Shown in pieces: positions 23,154 through 32,009 of a stretch of DNA of 64,000 nt (its first letter is position 1; the number at the start of each line of letters is the position of its first letter). The notes under the pieces are model-generated. The model saw only the letters and a list, made by a program, of their open reading frames with translations. It was not told the origin of the DNA and made no database searches. The stretch is from Roseivivax sediminis (lineage in GTDB: Bacteria > Pseudomonadota > Alphaproteobacteria > Rhodobacterales > Rhodobacteraceae). The DNA is taken from contig NZ_FOMS01000002.1 in assembly GCF_900112685.1 (NCBI RefSeq), forward strand, positions 434,001-498,000. Reading direction: 5' to 3'. The translations under genes and the position numbers were made by a program.

Positions 23154-24427
23154 TAGGCGTATTTTCGGCTATTGGTGCCCTCGGCCCGGTTGAGGATCAC
23201 GCCGAGGAGCGGCGTATTCTCGCCCAGGCGCTGTTCGACCGCGCGGATCTCGCTCTGGTTCGTCAGGCCGCCGCCGACCACCAGAAGCACGGCGTCGAAG
23301 CAGGGGCGCAGCGCCAGCACGTCGTCCGAGACCAGCGCCGGCGGCAGGTCGAACAGCATCACGTCGGGGGCGAGGCGTTCCTCTATCGTGTCGAGCGCGC
23401 GCGCGGTGCGCGAATCCTGCAGCAATTCCGCCGCGTAGGGCTCGGGTGCATCGTTGAAACCGAAGGCGATGTCGCGCCCGGCATGGAAGCCGTTGGGGCC
23501 GAGCCGGCGCAGATGCGCTTCGGGCGGCGTCGTGCCGCGAAGCACCGCGCCAAGCGGGCCGGGATTGGACAAGCCGAAGACCTCGTGCAGCCCCGGGCGC
23601 CGCAGATCGAGGTCGAGCACCACGGTCCGAAGCCCGCTCTGCCGCGACAGCGAGATACCGAGGTTGGCCGTGGTGAAGGTCTTGCCGCAGCCCTGGGTCG
23701 GAGAGGTGACGGCGACGCGGCTCCATTGTCGCTCGCTCAGGGCCTGCATCAGCCGTGTGCGCAGCACGTCGAAGGAGGCATGCGCCGGATCGTGGCGGCT
23801 GGCCGTTATGATCCGGTTGCGGTCGAGTTCGCGCTCGTCGACCGGAAAGCTCGACATCGTGTCCCAGATCAGACCGGGGTCGTCCTCGACGGCCGGCGCG
23901 CGCGCGACGGCGCGGCCGGACGCGGGGACAGGGGCGCGTTCGATGTGCGGCCGCCGGTCAGTGCGCTGTTCGTCGGCTCCGTCCGGCCCCGCATCGCCAT
24001 GCGCAACCTGATCGGCTCGCGCCCGCGCGCGTTGGCGGTCTTCCTCGGCTTGCTGGCGGGCCTCGGTCTCCTCCCGAAGGCGGACTTCCTCGGCCCTGCG
24101 CCGCGTTTCAGCCTCCACCCGGAGACGCTCTGCCTCGGCTTGCCGCTGCGCCTCCGCTTCGGCTCGCTGGCGATCTTGCTCGGCTTGGCGGCGGGCCTCC
24201 TCCTCTGCGCGCAGGCGGTCCTCTTGGGCCTGCCGGCGCGCGTCTTCTTCGGCCTGTTGCCGGGCCTCTTCGCGCTGACGTTCCGCCTCCGCCTCCGCCT
24301 CGCGGCGGGCGAGACGTTCCTGACGGGTGTCGAGCGGGGGGATCGGGCGCAGGTCGTCCTCGGCCGGCTCCTGCTCCGGCTGGGTCCGCCGGCGCCGGCG
24401 GAATTTCGGACGGTTCGTCATGTTCAT
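23150..24427 (-). CDS. CpsD/CapB-like tyrosine-kinase ATPase with coiled-coil N-terminus
   Basis: A 425-residue cytoplasmic protein. Its C-terminal half (about 205-425) is a CpsD/Wzc-type BY-kinase domain: Walker A in SPTQGCGKTFTTANLG, Walker A' in VVLDLDLRRPG and Walker B-like VMLFDLPPAL. The N-terminal 35 residues are basic. Residues about 50-160 are almost entirely Arg, Glu, Gln and Ala in heptad-like repeats, predicted as a long charged helix or coiled coil that is not part of the usual kinase. The C-terminal tail SRKYAY has only two tyrosines, far fewer than typical BY-kinase clusters. It would pair with the adjacent Wzz-type protein to control polymerisation or export. A 182-base gap to the upstream minus-strand operon suggests its own promoter. 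ATG 24421 is an alternative start. Confidence 0.85.
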   Translation of the reverse strand: MNMTNRPKFRRRRRTQPEQEPAEDDLRPIPPLDTRQERLARREAEAEAERQREEARQQAEEDARRQAQEDRLRAEEEARRQAEQDRQRAEAEAQRQAEAERLRVEAETRRRAEEVRLREETEARQQAEEDRQRARARADQVAHGDAGPDGADEQRTDRRPHIERAPVPASGRAVARAPAVEDDPGLIWDTMSSFPVDERELDRNRIITASRHDPAHASFDVLRTRLMQALSERQWSRVAVTSPTQGCGKTFTTANLGISLSRQSGLRTVVLDLDLRRPGLHEVFGLSNPGPLGAVLRGTTPPEAHLRRLGPNGFHAGRDIAFGFNDAPEPYAAELLQDSRTARALDTIEERLAPDVMLFDLPPALVSDDVLALRPCFDAVLLVVGGGLTNQSEIRAVEQRLGENTPLLGVILNRAEGTNSRKYAY

Positions 24428-24609
24428 CCCGGTCTGCCCCTCGATACGGGCACGATCACATCCGTGCCGGCATGCGGTCGGCACCCGATGCGACATGCGG
24501 CCAGCCGCATTGCATTAAGGTCTTTTGCTTCCACCTCATTCACCACGAAATGACGTCAAGAATAGGGCCGAAAGGCGGGGATTGTCGACGACCCGTGGCG
24601 TGCCGGCGA

Positions 24610-26697
24610 TCAAAAGCCGAAGAGCCCGGCGCGATCGACGGCCTTCAGCAGGAAGGCCTCGCGGCTGGACTCGGGCCGCCAGCCGAGCACCTCTTTCGGC
24701 TTGTCGTTGGCAAAGCGCGAGAGGTGCGCGCGGCTGATCCAGTCCGCGCGCGTCGGCCGGATCACGTTCGCCCGCCCCAGCGCGTGCCGCTTCAGCATCG
24801 CCTTGATTGCGTCCGCCGCCCAGAACGCCGTGAGGTTGCCCGAGGAGACCCGGATCTTCGCGCCAAGACGGTCGTGGATGGCGCGGAAATAGCCGCGCGC
24901 GGACAGCATCGGCTCTCCGATCAGGTTGAAGTCCTCCCCGAGCGCGGCGTCGCTGCGGGCCATGAGGATGAGCCCGTCCGCCACGTCGTCGTTGAGCACG
25001 AAGGGCAGGATGTTGTCGCCCGATCCCCAGATGCGCACCGCGCCGGCGCCGTGCCAGCGCCCGATCCCCCAGTGCTGGAGTGGCCCGCCGGGACCGACCA
25101 CGATGCCGGGCCGCGCGATGGTCAGAGGCAGGCCGCGGTCGCGGTGCATCGCCGTCAGCCGGCGCTCGCATTCCGCCTTGGACCGGGCGTAGAGGTTGCG
25201 GCCCGTCATGTCGCCCGGAAAGCCCGTCGTCTCGGTGATCGTCGCGGCGGGGTCCGACATGTCGTAGCTGGCGATCGTGCCGGTGTAGACGAGGCGCGAC
25301 ACCCCCGCCTCCAGCGCCGCCTCGGCGATGGTCACCGCCGGCTTCACGTCGTTCTCGAGGCAATCCTCCCACGAAGTGCCAAGCGCGCGGGCAAGGTTGT
25401 AGACCTCCGAGATCCCGTCCATCGCCTGCACCAGCTGCGCGCGATCCTTGAGCGACACGCCCACCGTCTCCACATTGTCCGGCAGGTCGGGGAAGGGGCC
25501 GTGGCGGCCGCGGGATAGGACGCGCACATCCGTGCCCCCGGCGACCAGCCCGCGGGTCAGCGCGCGGCCGATGAAGCCGGTGCCGCCGATCACCAAAGCC
25601 GTGGGACGCGGCGCACGGGTGGCGACCGCCGGCGCCTTGGGCGTGAGTTTCTCCGCCGGCACCAGCGCCAGTGCGTCGTCGAGCGCCTGCATGGCCTGTA
25701 CGGCCGCCTCCGCGCTGTACCTGCCGTCCTCCGCCGCGCCGTAGATCGCCGCGCACATCCCCCGGAAGCTCTGCGCATAGGGGCCCCTGGTGTTGAGCGA
25801 CCTGGTCTGGATCCAGCCATTCCGCAGCCCTTCGCGGGCGTGCTGGCGCGCGAGGTCGAGCTGCCGGCGCAGCGGGTTGACCACGAGGTCCGAGGCGTTC
25901 TCGCGCTCCACCACCAGCGTGTCGGCGGCGAAATCGAGCCGCGCGCGCCCGGAAGAGCCGCGCAGGGTGACGGAGCGGTCGTCGACCGTCTCCACCATGC
26001 TCAGCGTCAGTGTCACGTCGACATGGCCGGCACGGGCGAGGATGCGGATGGATTGCGGGCGCGGGTCATCCCCGGGCAGCATCACCGGCTTCGAGACGTC
26101 CGTGGCGATCACTTCCAGCGGGCCGAACAGGTCGACCGCGAAGGCCGCGAGGTGCGGGCCGAGTTCCAGCAGCAGATTCCTCGGCTCGCGCAGGAGCCAG
26201 ATGTTGTAGGGTCCCGACCGAAGTGGCGCGAGCGGCAGCGCCCATGTGACCTCGATCCCCGAGACGCGGCCGAGATCGCCTTGTCCGATCATCCGCTTCA
26301 GCCGGTCGTAGGATGGCAGGCCGAGGAAGTTGTGTCCGGGCGAGAACCGCGCGCACGAGGCCGCCGCGGCGGCGGCGAGCTGGCGGGTTTCCTCGGCGTT
26401 CTCGGCGACCGGCTTCTCGATCAGCACGTCGAGCCCGGCCTCCAGCGCCTGCAGGCCCAGGGCCAGGTGCAGATGCGGCGGCGTCAGGATGTGCACCGCG
26501 TCGCAGGTGCGGCTGTCGATCAGTGCGTCCAGCGAGGCGAAGACCGGCACGCCGCTTGGCTCTGCCAGCGCCTGCGCGGCGCCATCCGAGGGGTCGCAGA
26601 TCGCCGCGAGGGTGGCGCCTTGCGTGGCGCCGATCGCGTCCGCGTGCCAGCTCGCGATGTAGCCGGCGCCGACCAGGCCGATGCGTTTGGGACTCAT
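24610..26697 (-). CDS. Fused Gfo/Idh/MocA oxidoreductase and SDR epimerase/dehydratase
   Basis: A 695-residue bifunctional protein. Residues 1-345 are a Gfo/Idh/MocA NAD(P)-dependent sugar oxidoreductase: Rossmann motif GLVGAGYIASWHADAI, the catalytic-lysine EKP string, and a GPHLAAF region in the second domain. Residues about 358-695 are an extended SDR of the NAD-dependent epimerase type: GGTGFIGRALTRGL, VYTGTIASYD and the YARSK (YxxxK) catalytic pair, then a C-terminal region seen in nucleotide-sugar epimerases. Both active sites look intact. It likely performs sequential oxidation and reduction or epimerisation of a nucleotide sugar for the surrounding glycan. It is last in a five-gene minus-strand operon, seven bases after the GT2 gene. 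The fusion is notable because the same operon also encodes separate MocA and SDR proteins. Confidence 0.9.
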   Translation of the reverse strand: MSPKRIGLVGAGYIASWHADAIGATQGATLAAICDPSDGAAQALAEPSGVPVFASLDALIDSRTCDAVHILTPPHLHLALGLQALEAGLDVLIEKPVAENAEETRQLAAAAAASCARFSPGHNFLGLPSYDRLKRMIGQGDLGRVSGIEVTWALPLAPLRSGPYNIWLLREPRNLLLELGPHLAAFAVDLFGPLEVIATDVSKPVMLPGDDPRPQSIRILARAGHVDVTLTLSMVETVDDRSVTLRGSSGRARLDFAADTLVVERENASDLVVNPLRRQLDLARQHAREGLRNGWIQTRSLNTRGPYAQSFRGMCAAIYGAAEDGRYSAEAAVQAMQALDDALALVPAEKLTPKAPAVATRAPRPTALVIGGTGFIGRALTRGLVAGGTDVRVLSRGRHGPFPDLPDNVETVGVSLKDRAQLVQAMDGISEVYNLARALGTSWEDCLENDVKPAVTIAEAALEAGVSRLVYTGTIASYDMSDPAATITETTGFPGDMTGRNLYARSKAECERRLTAMHRDRGLPLTIARPGIVVGPGGPLQHWGIGRWHGAGAVRIWGSGDNILPFVLNDDVADGLILMARSDAALGEDFNLIGEPMLSARGYFRAIHDRLGAKIRVSSGNLTAFWAADAIKAMLKRHALGRANVIRPTRADWISRAHLSRFANDKPKEVLGWRPESSREAFLLKAVDRAGLFGF

Positions 26698-26704
26698 GGC
26701 AGTC

Positions 26705-27673
26705 TCACTTGTATTCGATCAGGCGCATCGGCGCGCGGCGCGCGCGGCGCAGGTGGAACCGCGCCATGCCGATCAGGTTGGGAAACTTGGATAGCGTCAG
26801 GAGCAGGCCGAGGACGCGCGCCGAGCGCGGATTGAGGCCGTCCCGCCGCAGCCCCGCCGCGCTCTTCCACCAGTTCAGCGGATAGGCCAGCAGAACGACA
26901 AGCGCGAGCCAGGGCGACAGCGCCGCCGCGACCAGCGCGGCCACGGGCACAGCCAGCCCGTAGACCAGCGCGCGCCGCCGCTCGGTAGCGAAATACTCGG
27001 GATGCAGTTGTCCGACCTGCGCGAAACCGTGCCCCGTCCGCTCCGCCCGTCGCCACCACTGGCCGAACCGCGTCATCGCGGCGTCGTGGCGCGTCATCTC
27101 CGCCGGCAGCCGTTCCAGCCGCCAGCCGGCTTTCCTGAGGCGCGTGCAGAACTCGTCGTCCTCTGCCGCGATCACGGTCGGGTCGAACCCGCCGAGCGCC
27201 TGAAACGCGCCGCTCCGGACCATCATGTCGCCGCCGCAGGCCGCGATCTCTCCGGCCGGGCGGCGCCATTCCCAGTGGCACAGCCGGTTGTATGGGCTCG
27301 CCTCGGCATGAATTTCCGCCCGCCACCCGGTGACGAGCGCGGTCTCAAGGCGGGCGTCCAGATGCGCTGCGGCCTGCCGGGTCCAGCCGTCCACGATGGC
27401 GCAGTCGCCGTCGATGAACTGAATGTAATCGGGCGGGTCCACCGCCAGCACCCGCGCCGCGCCGGCGTTGCGGGCGCGGGCGGCGGTGAACGGCACCGAC
27501 AGGTCCAGCGTCACGATCTCGGCGCCCGCCGTGTGCGCGGCATCCAGGCTGCCGTCGGTAGAGCCCGAATCGACATAGACGATGCGCCGCGCCTGGCCCT
27601 CGGCCGCCGCCAGCGCGGCGACGAGCCGCGCGCCTTCGTTGCGGCCGATCAGGACGAGGTCGACCACGCTCAT
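26705..27673 (-). CDS. GT2 family glycosyltransferase, membrane-anchored
   Basis: A 322-residue GT2 enzyme: LVLIGRNEGARL, IVYVDSGSTDGS, AARARNAG and YIQFIDGDCAI (DxD-like), followed by AAEDDEFCTRLRKAGW. Residues about 238-262 form one or two hydrophobic segments, so it may sit at the membrane. The start codon overlaps the preceding GT4 stop (ATGA). Donor and acceptor are unknown. The motifs are strong and the operon context fits glycan assembly. Confidence 0.87.
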   Translation of the reverse strand: MSVVDLVLIGRNEGARLVAALAAAEGQARRIVYVDSGSTDGSLDAAHTAGAEIVTLDLSVPFTAARARNAGAARVLAVDPPDYIQFIDGDCAIVDGWTRQAAAHLDARLETALVTGWRAEIHAEASPYNRLCHWEWRRPAGEIAACGGDMMVRSGAFQALGGFDPTVIAAEDDEFCTRLRKAGWRLERLPAEMTRHDAAMTRFGQWWRRAERTGHGFAQVGQLHPEYFATERRRALVYGLAVPVAALVAAALSPWLALVVLLAYPLNWWKSAAGLRRDGLNPRSARVLGLLLTLSKFPNLIGMARFHLRRARRAPMRLIEYK

Positions 27674-28917
27674 GCTTCCGGCTCCGGCCGTTTCGGCGGC
27701 GCCTCGCCGCCCGCGTAGGCCCGGATAAGGGCCGACAGGCGCCGCGCCTCGCCCCCCGCGTCGTAGCTTTCCGCCACCTTCGCACGCCCGGCCGCACCCA
27801 TGCGCGCCCGTGCCTCCGGATCGTCCAGCAGCGTGCCGATCGCGTCCTGTAGCGTCGCGCCGTCCCCTGGCGCGACGAGTCGGCCGTGCACGCCGTCCTC
27901 CACCAGTTCCGGCACTCCGGCGATGCGCGTGGTCACCACCGGCACCTGCGCCGCCATCGCCTCCATCAGGACCACCGGCACGCCCTCGGCGAAGCTCGGC
28001 AGGACCAGCATATCCGCCTCGCGCAGCGCCTCGGCCACCTCCGCCTGACCGCGAAAGCCGAGGAAGGCGCAACGCTTGGCGATGCCGAGCCGCGCCGCCT
28101 GCGCCTCCAGCGCCGCCCGCTCCGGCCCGTCGCCGATCAGGGTGAGCCGCAGCTCGGGCCGCTCCGGGGCCAGCGCCGCCAGTGCGTCGAGAAGGAGCGG
28201 CACGCCCTTGACCGCCGCGAGCCGCCCGACGAACAGGAGGTGCTGGCCGGGCGCGGGCCGGGCGCCGTCGTAGCGCGCCGGGTCGACGCCGCAATGCACG
28301 ACGTGCAGCCTCGGCCAGCTCTCCTGCGGGGCAAAGCACATCAGCTGCGAGCGCGCGAAATCCGAGATGCAGGCGACGAAGCGCGCGCGCCGCGCCTTTT
28401 CGTCGATGCGCCAGTGCTCGGGGGCAAAGAAGATGTCCGGCCCGTGGATGGTGAAGCTGTAGGGCAGGCCCGACAGCGCCGAGGCCAGCATCGCCACCGT
28501 GCAGGAGGCCTTGGCAATGTGGTTGTGCAGGTGGGTGACGCCCCGGTCCGCCAGATGCGCCGCCAGCACCCCGGCCTCCGCGAAATAGATCAGGTTGTAA
28601 AGGTGCCCGCGCAGCCCCGCCGGCGCCGTGCGCCAGGCGAGGCGCAGCGCCGAGAGGTAGCGCCCCGGCGACCGCATCCAGCGCGCATGCGCCGCGATCA
28701 GCCGCCCCGGCCGCTTCGCCGCCTCCAGAACGTGAAAGGTCGCCGCCTGTTCCGCGCGCTGCTCGGGTCCGACGAGGTGTTCGCCCCCCGTGCGCCGGAT
28801 GGAGCAGGTCAGGACCTCGTGCCCGCAGGCGCGCAGGCCCGCCACCTCGCGCTGGATGAACGTGTCCGAGGCGCGGGGGTATTCGCCGGTAAGGTAGGCG
28901 ATCCTCGGCGGGCTCAT
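27670..28917 (-). CDS. GT4 family glycosyltransferase
   Basis: A 415-residue GT-B glycosyltransferase. It opens IAYLTGEYPRASDTFIQREV, contains HNHIAKASCTVA and SFTIHGPDIFF, and has the GT4 donor region LLFVGRLAAVKGVPLLL followed by SFAEGVPVVLMEAMAAQVPVV, holding the E-x7-E pattern. It is related in architecture to the GT4 at 5738-6952 but clearly a different enzyme. It overlaps both neighbours by four bases, so it is tightly coupled within the operon. Confidence 0.9.
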   Translation of the reverse strand: MSPPRIAYLTGEYPRASDTFIQREVAGLRACGHEVLTCSIRRTGGEHLVGPEQRAEQAATFHVLEAAKRPGRLIAAHARWMRSPGRYLSALRLAWRTAPAGLRGHLYNLIYFAEAGVLAAHLADRGVTHLHNHIAKASCTVAMLASALSGLPYSFTIHGPDIFFAPEHWRIDEKARRARFVACISDFARSQLMCFAPQESWPRLHVVHCGVDPARYDGARPAPGQHLLFVGRLAAVKGVPLLLDALAALAPERPELRLTLIGDGPERAALEAQAARLGIAKRCAFLGFRGQAEVAEALREADMLVLPSFAEGVPVVLMEAMAAQVPVVTTRIAGVPELVEDGVHGRLVAPGDGATLQDAIGTLLDDPEARARMGAAGRAKVAESYDAGGEARRLSALIRAYAGGEAPPKRPEPEA

Positions 28918-29849
28918 CCGAACCGCTCCTCGAACGTGCCGCGGTCACGCTCCGGGAAGGCGGCACGCAGCCGGGCGTTGGACCAGTGGTACGGCGCCAT
29001 CCGGGCGCGTAACGCGCGCTCCCGCAGGAGGCCCGGCCGCCCCGGCCAGCCTGCCAGCGCCTTCGCGGCGGGCAGGAGCAGCGGCCAGGGCAGGGGAGCC
29101 ACCGCCGTCGGCCAGCCGGTGCGGCGGAGCGCGGCGAGGTAGCGCCCCCGGTCCGGCAGGTCGTCGTCGAGAAGGTTCAGCACCGTCACGCCGTCGCCCG
29201 CCGTGCCGGCCGCGTCCAGAAGCGCGCGCGCCGCCCGGTCACGGTGGACCAGCGGCAACGTTCCTCCGCGGCCGAGCCGCAACAGAACCGGTCCGGCCCT
29301 GACGCCCAGATGCGCGTTCCAAAGCCGCCCCGGCCCGTAGACCGCCCCGGCCCGCAGGATATGCGCCGACCGGCCGGGCGCCGCCGCCCAGTCCCGCACC
29401 AGCGCCTCTTGCGCGATCTTGGCACGGGCATAGGTGTCGGCTGCGGCGGCCTCCGTTGCGACGGGCGTGTCCTCGTCGACCGCGCTGCCGGGCGGCAGAG
29501 CCGCAACGTCGTAGACCGCGGCCGACCCGACCAGAACCAGTCGCGCGACCCCCGCGTCGGTCATCGCGCGCAGCAGGCGCTCCGTCGCGCGCAGCGTGTC
29601 GCGGGCATGCACTTCAGTGTCCCCGCCCATATGCGCCGCCGCGTGTATCACCGCGTCCGCGCCGCGCAGCGCATCCGCCAGTTCCGGTCCAGAATCGGCG
29701 AGGTCGCAGGCCACGACGTCCGCATCGAGCTCATCCGCCCGGCGCGCCAGCGCCGTCGCCGCGATCCCGCGCGCCCGCGCCTCGGCCAGCACCGCGCGGC
29801 CGAGGAAGCCGCCGGCGCCGGTCACCGCGATGCGGCCTAGCGCGCCCAT
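28914..29849 (-). CDS. NAD-dependent epimerase/dehydratase (extended SDR)
   Basis: A 311-residue nucleotide-sugar SDR: the Rossmann motif TGAGGFLGRAVLAE, LVLVGSAAVYDV with the catalytic Ser/Thr region, then YARAK as the YxxxK pair and RAGAVYGPGRLW. It would epimerise, dehydrate or reduce a nucleotide sugar. It overlaps the upstream MocA gene by 13 bases and the downstream GT4 by four. It is paralogous in role to the SDR half of the fused protein at 24610-26697. Confidence 0.87.
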   Translation of the reverse strand: MGALGRIAVTGAGGFLGRAVLAEARARGIAATALARRADELDADVVACDLADSGPELADALRGADAVIHAAAHMGGDTEVHARDTLRATERLLRAMTDAGVARLVLVGSAAVYDVAALPPGSAVDEDTPVATEAAAADTYARAKIAQEALVRDWAAAPGRSAHILRAGAVYGPGRLWNAHLGVRAGPVLLRLGRGGTLPLVHRDRAARALLDAAGTAGDGVTVLNLLDDDLPDRGRYLAALRRTGWPTAVAPLPWPLLLPAAKALAGWPGRPGLLRERALRARMAPYHWSNARLRAAFPERDRGTFEERFG

Positions 29850-30967
29850 GGCATCGGCTCCATCGGCGCGCAGCGCGTGGTCATCGCCTGCGCGCCCGAG
29901 GTCTCGCCCGCGTACTGGATCGCCAGCGTCACCTCGGTCAGATGCACGGCGTAGTCGCCGGCGATGCGCGACGGGCGGCCCGCGCCGATCGCCTCAAGCA
30001 TTTCCACCGGGCCGAGCAGGAAGTTCATCGCCGCCGCGCCCCAGCGTTTCACCTTCGGATGCGTCCGCCCGGACAGGCGGTGGCGGCGCGGCCAGGGGCT
30101 TTCCATCAGCTTGCGGCGCAGGGTCAGGCGGCGACGGTACGTGACCTGTGCCGCGTTGTCCCATGCGGAGCGCGTCTCCAGCACGCCGCCATCGCCGATC
30201 ACCCGGATGCGGTGGTCGTGCGGTGCGACGATGGAACATGTGAGCCGCGTGACCGGCCCGTCCTCGAAGAACAGCGTGGCGACCGAGAGGTCGGCGGCCA
30301 TCGGGCCCGTGCCCTCCTTGCCCGGGATCGTCTCGGCCGAGGCGGCGACGACCGTGCGGACCGGCCCGAACCAGGCGATCAGCCAGGACAGGTAGTAGCC
30401 CGCATGCTCCAGCGTGCAGCCGGTGCGGAACTCGTCCTCGAACGGCCAGGGCGCGCCGCTTTCGGTGATCCACTTGCGGTAGGCTGCCTGCGGCACGAAC
30501 CCGTCGTCGAGCTCCGCGTAAATCGCGCGCGGCGTGCCGGCGACGCCCGTCCGGATCGCGTGCCCGAGCGTCTGTGCCGCCTCGCCCAGCACCGAACAGG
30601 GGGCGGAGCCGAGCTGCAGCCCGGCGGCCTTCGCCCGCTCCGACAGATCGCGCGCGGCGGCGGTGTCGAGCGCGAGCGGCTTCTCGCAATAGACGTGGTG
30701 CCCGGCGTCGATGCAGGCGGCGTTGATCTCGTGATGCGCGGCCGGGTTGGTGAGGTTCAGTACCAGTCCGTCTGCCGGCGTGGCGGCCAGCGCGGCGTCG
30801 AGGCTCTCGGCCGCGGGCAGGTTCCAATGCGTGCAGAAGGCGCGCAGGCGGTCGGGATCGCGATCCCAGACCGCGGCAACCCGCAGATCGGGATAAAGCG
30901 GCAGGGCGCGCGCGTAGAGATCGGCGACGAACCCGGCGCCGATCAGGGTGATCGTGCCGTCGCTCAT
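29837..30967 (-). CDS. Gfo/Idh/MocA family oxidoreductase
   Basis: A 376-residue NAD(P)-dependent oxidoreductase, first gene of the minus-strand glycan operon. It begins ITLIGAGFVADLYARAL (Rossmann) and has YCEKPLALD with the catalytic lysine, then a longer C-terminal domain with GCTLEHAGYYLSWLI. It likely oxidises or reduces a nucleotide sugar. The frame continues upstream of 30967 into the divergent promoter region, but the chosen ATG matches the family N-terminus. The 277 bases between this start and that of the WecG-like gene hold the divergent promoters. Confidence 0.87.
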   Translation of the reverse strand: MSDGTITLIGAGFVADLYARALPLYPDLRVAAVWDRDPDRLRAFCTHWNLPAAESLDAALAATPADGLVLNLTNPAAHHEINAACIDAGHHVYCEKPLALDTAAARDLSERAKAAGLQLGSAPCSVLGEAAQTLGHAIRTGVAGTPRAIYAELDDGFVPQAAYRKWITESGAPWPFEDEFRTGCTLEHAGYYLSWLIAWFGPVRTVVAASAETIPGKEGTGPMAADLSVATLFFEDGPVTRLTCSIVAPHDHRIRVIGDGGVLETRSAWDNAAQVTYRRRLTLRRKLMESPWPRRHRLSGRTHPKVKRWGAAAMNFLLGPVEMLEAIGAGRPSRIAGDYAVHLTEVTLAIQYAGETSGAQAMTTRCAPMEPMPWAR

Positions 30968-31180
30968 GGGACCTCGCGCGCGTTTCGTGCGGCCTGTCTC
31001 CGGCTCATCTGCCTGTTCCGATTCGAATCGTGCCGTCGCTGCGCGCAGCCAGACCACCGAATAATGGCTCAAATGCGACGTATGTTCATCCGCGTGCACA
31101 ATCTGCGCCCGGACGGGGGCATCGTTTCGCGGATCTCCGGGTAATACGGAAAACTCGGGCGGGAATCGTCAAAACGTGTC

Positions 31181-31214
31181 ACGCGCCGCCGTAATATGCT
31201 ATCCGGCGGCGCGT
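31181..31214 (+). promoter_or_regulatory. Inverted repeat upstream of the WecG-like gene
   Basis: A perfect 11-base inverted repeat, ACGCGCCGCCG and CGGCGGCGCGT, with a 12-base AT-rich loop, ending 30 bases before the WecG-like start. A second dyad CCGTAAT (31189-31195) / ATTACGG (31224-31230) overlaps it. It could be a leader hairpin or an operator in the divergent promoter region; which one cannot be told from sequence. Confidence 0.45.
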
Positions 31215-31244
31215 TCATGCCACATTACGGGGTGCCTGACTGCG

Positions 31245-32009
31245 ATGCAATTCACGATTCAAGGCCACCGATTGACTGTCAACATGACGGGCTGGGCGAT
31301 CCTGACGGAAGAAGTCGGCCGCCGGCTCGATGCGCGTGAGGGGTTTGCGCTCGCGACGCTGAACCTCGATCACCTCGTAAAGCTGGCGCGTTCGGAGACG
31401 TTCCGCGCGGCCTATGCGGCGCAGGATCTGGTGACGGCGGACGGCAACCCGATCGTCTGGATGTCGCGCCTCGCGCGGCGGTCGGTCGACCTCATCCCCG
31501 GTTCGGACGCGATCGTGCCGCTCGCGCGTCTCGCGGCGGAACGGGGCGTGCCAGTGGCGTTCGTCGGCAGCACCAAGCCAGCGCTGGACGGCGCCGCGGC
31601 TTGTCTGGAGCGTCTCGTGCCCGGCCTGACGGTCGTCACGCGTCTCGCGCCGCCGATGGGGTTCGATCCGGACGGTGCCGGCGCCGAGGCCGTTCTTGCC
31701 GAACTGGAGGCCAGCGGCGCGGGCCTGACCTTCGTTGCGCTGGGTGCACCGAAGCAGGAACGCTTCGCGGCGGCGGGTCGTCAGAGGCTTCCGCAGATGG
31801 GCTTCGCCTCTATCGGGGCGGGGCTCGATTTCTTCGCCGGCACCCAGGAGCGCGCGCCGCGCTGGGTGCGGCGCATGGCGCTGGAATGGGTCTGGCGCAT
31901 GGCATCGAGCCCGCGGCGCCTGGTGCCGCGCTACGCCGCCTGCGCCGCTGTCCTGCCGGGCCACGCGCTGCGCGCCCTGCGGCAGCGCTGGCGGATGCCG
32001 GCGGTCTAG
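31245..32009 (+). CDS. WecG/TagA/CpsF family glycosyltransferase
   Basis: A 254-residue GT26 enzyme, the WecG/TagA family that transfers a sugar (for example N-acetylmannosaminuronate) onto a lipid-linked acceptor at the inner face of the membrane. Family patterns present: LNLDHLVKLAR, TADGNPIVWMSRL, PGSDAIVPLA, VGSTKPAL, LGAPKQERF and SIGAGLDFFAGTQERAPRW. No signal peptide is present; the enzyme is usually membrane-associated. It is divergent from the glycan-modification operon and closes the polysaccharide locus on the right. Its TAG stop overlaps the TAG stop of the convergent gene within the tetranucleotide CTAG. An upstream in-frame ATG at 31176 is less likely. Confidence 0.9.
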   Translation: MQFTIQGHRLTVNMTGWAILTEEVGRRLDAREGFALATLNLDHLVKLARSETFRAAYAAQDLVTADGNPIVWMSRLARRSVDLIPGSDAIVPLARLAAERGVPVAFVGSTKPALDGAAACLERLVPGLTVVTRLAPPMGFDPDGAGAEAVLAELEASGAGLTFVALGAPKQERFAAAGRQRLPQMGFASIGAGLDFFAGTQERAPRWVRRMALEWVWRMASSPRRLVPRYAACAAVLPGHALRALRQRWRMPAV

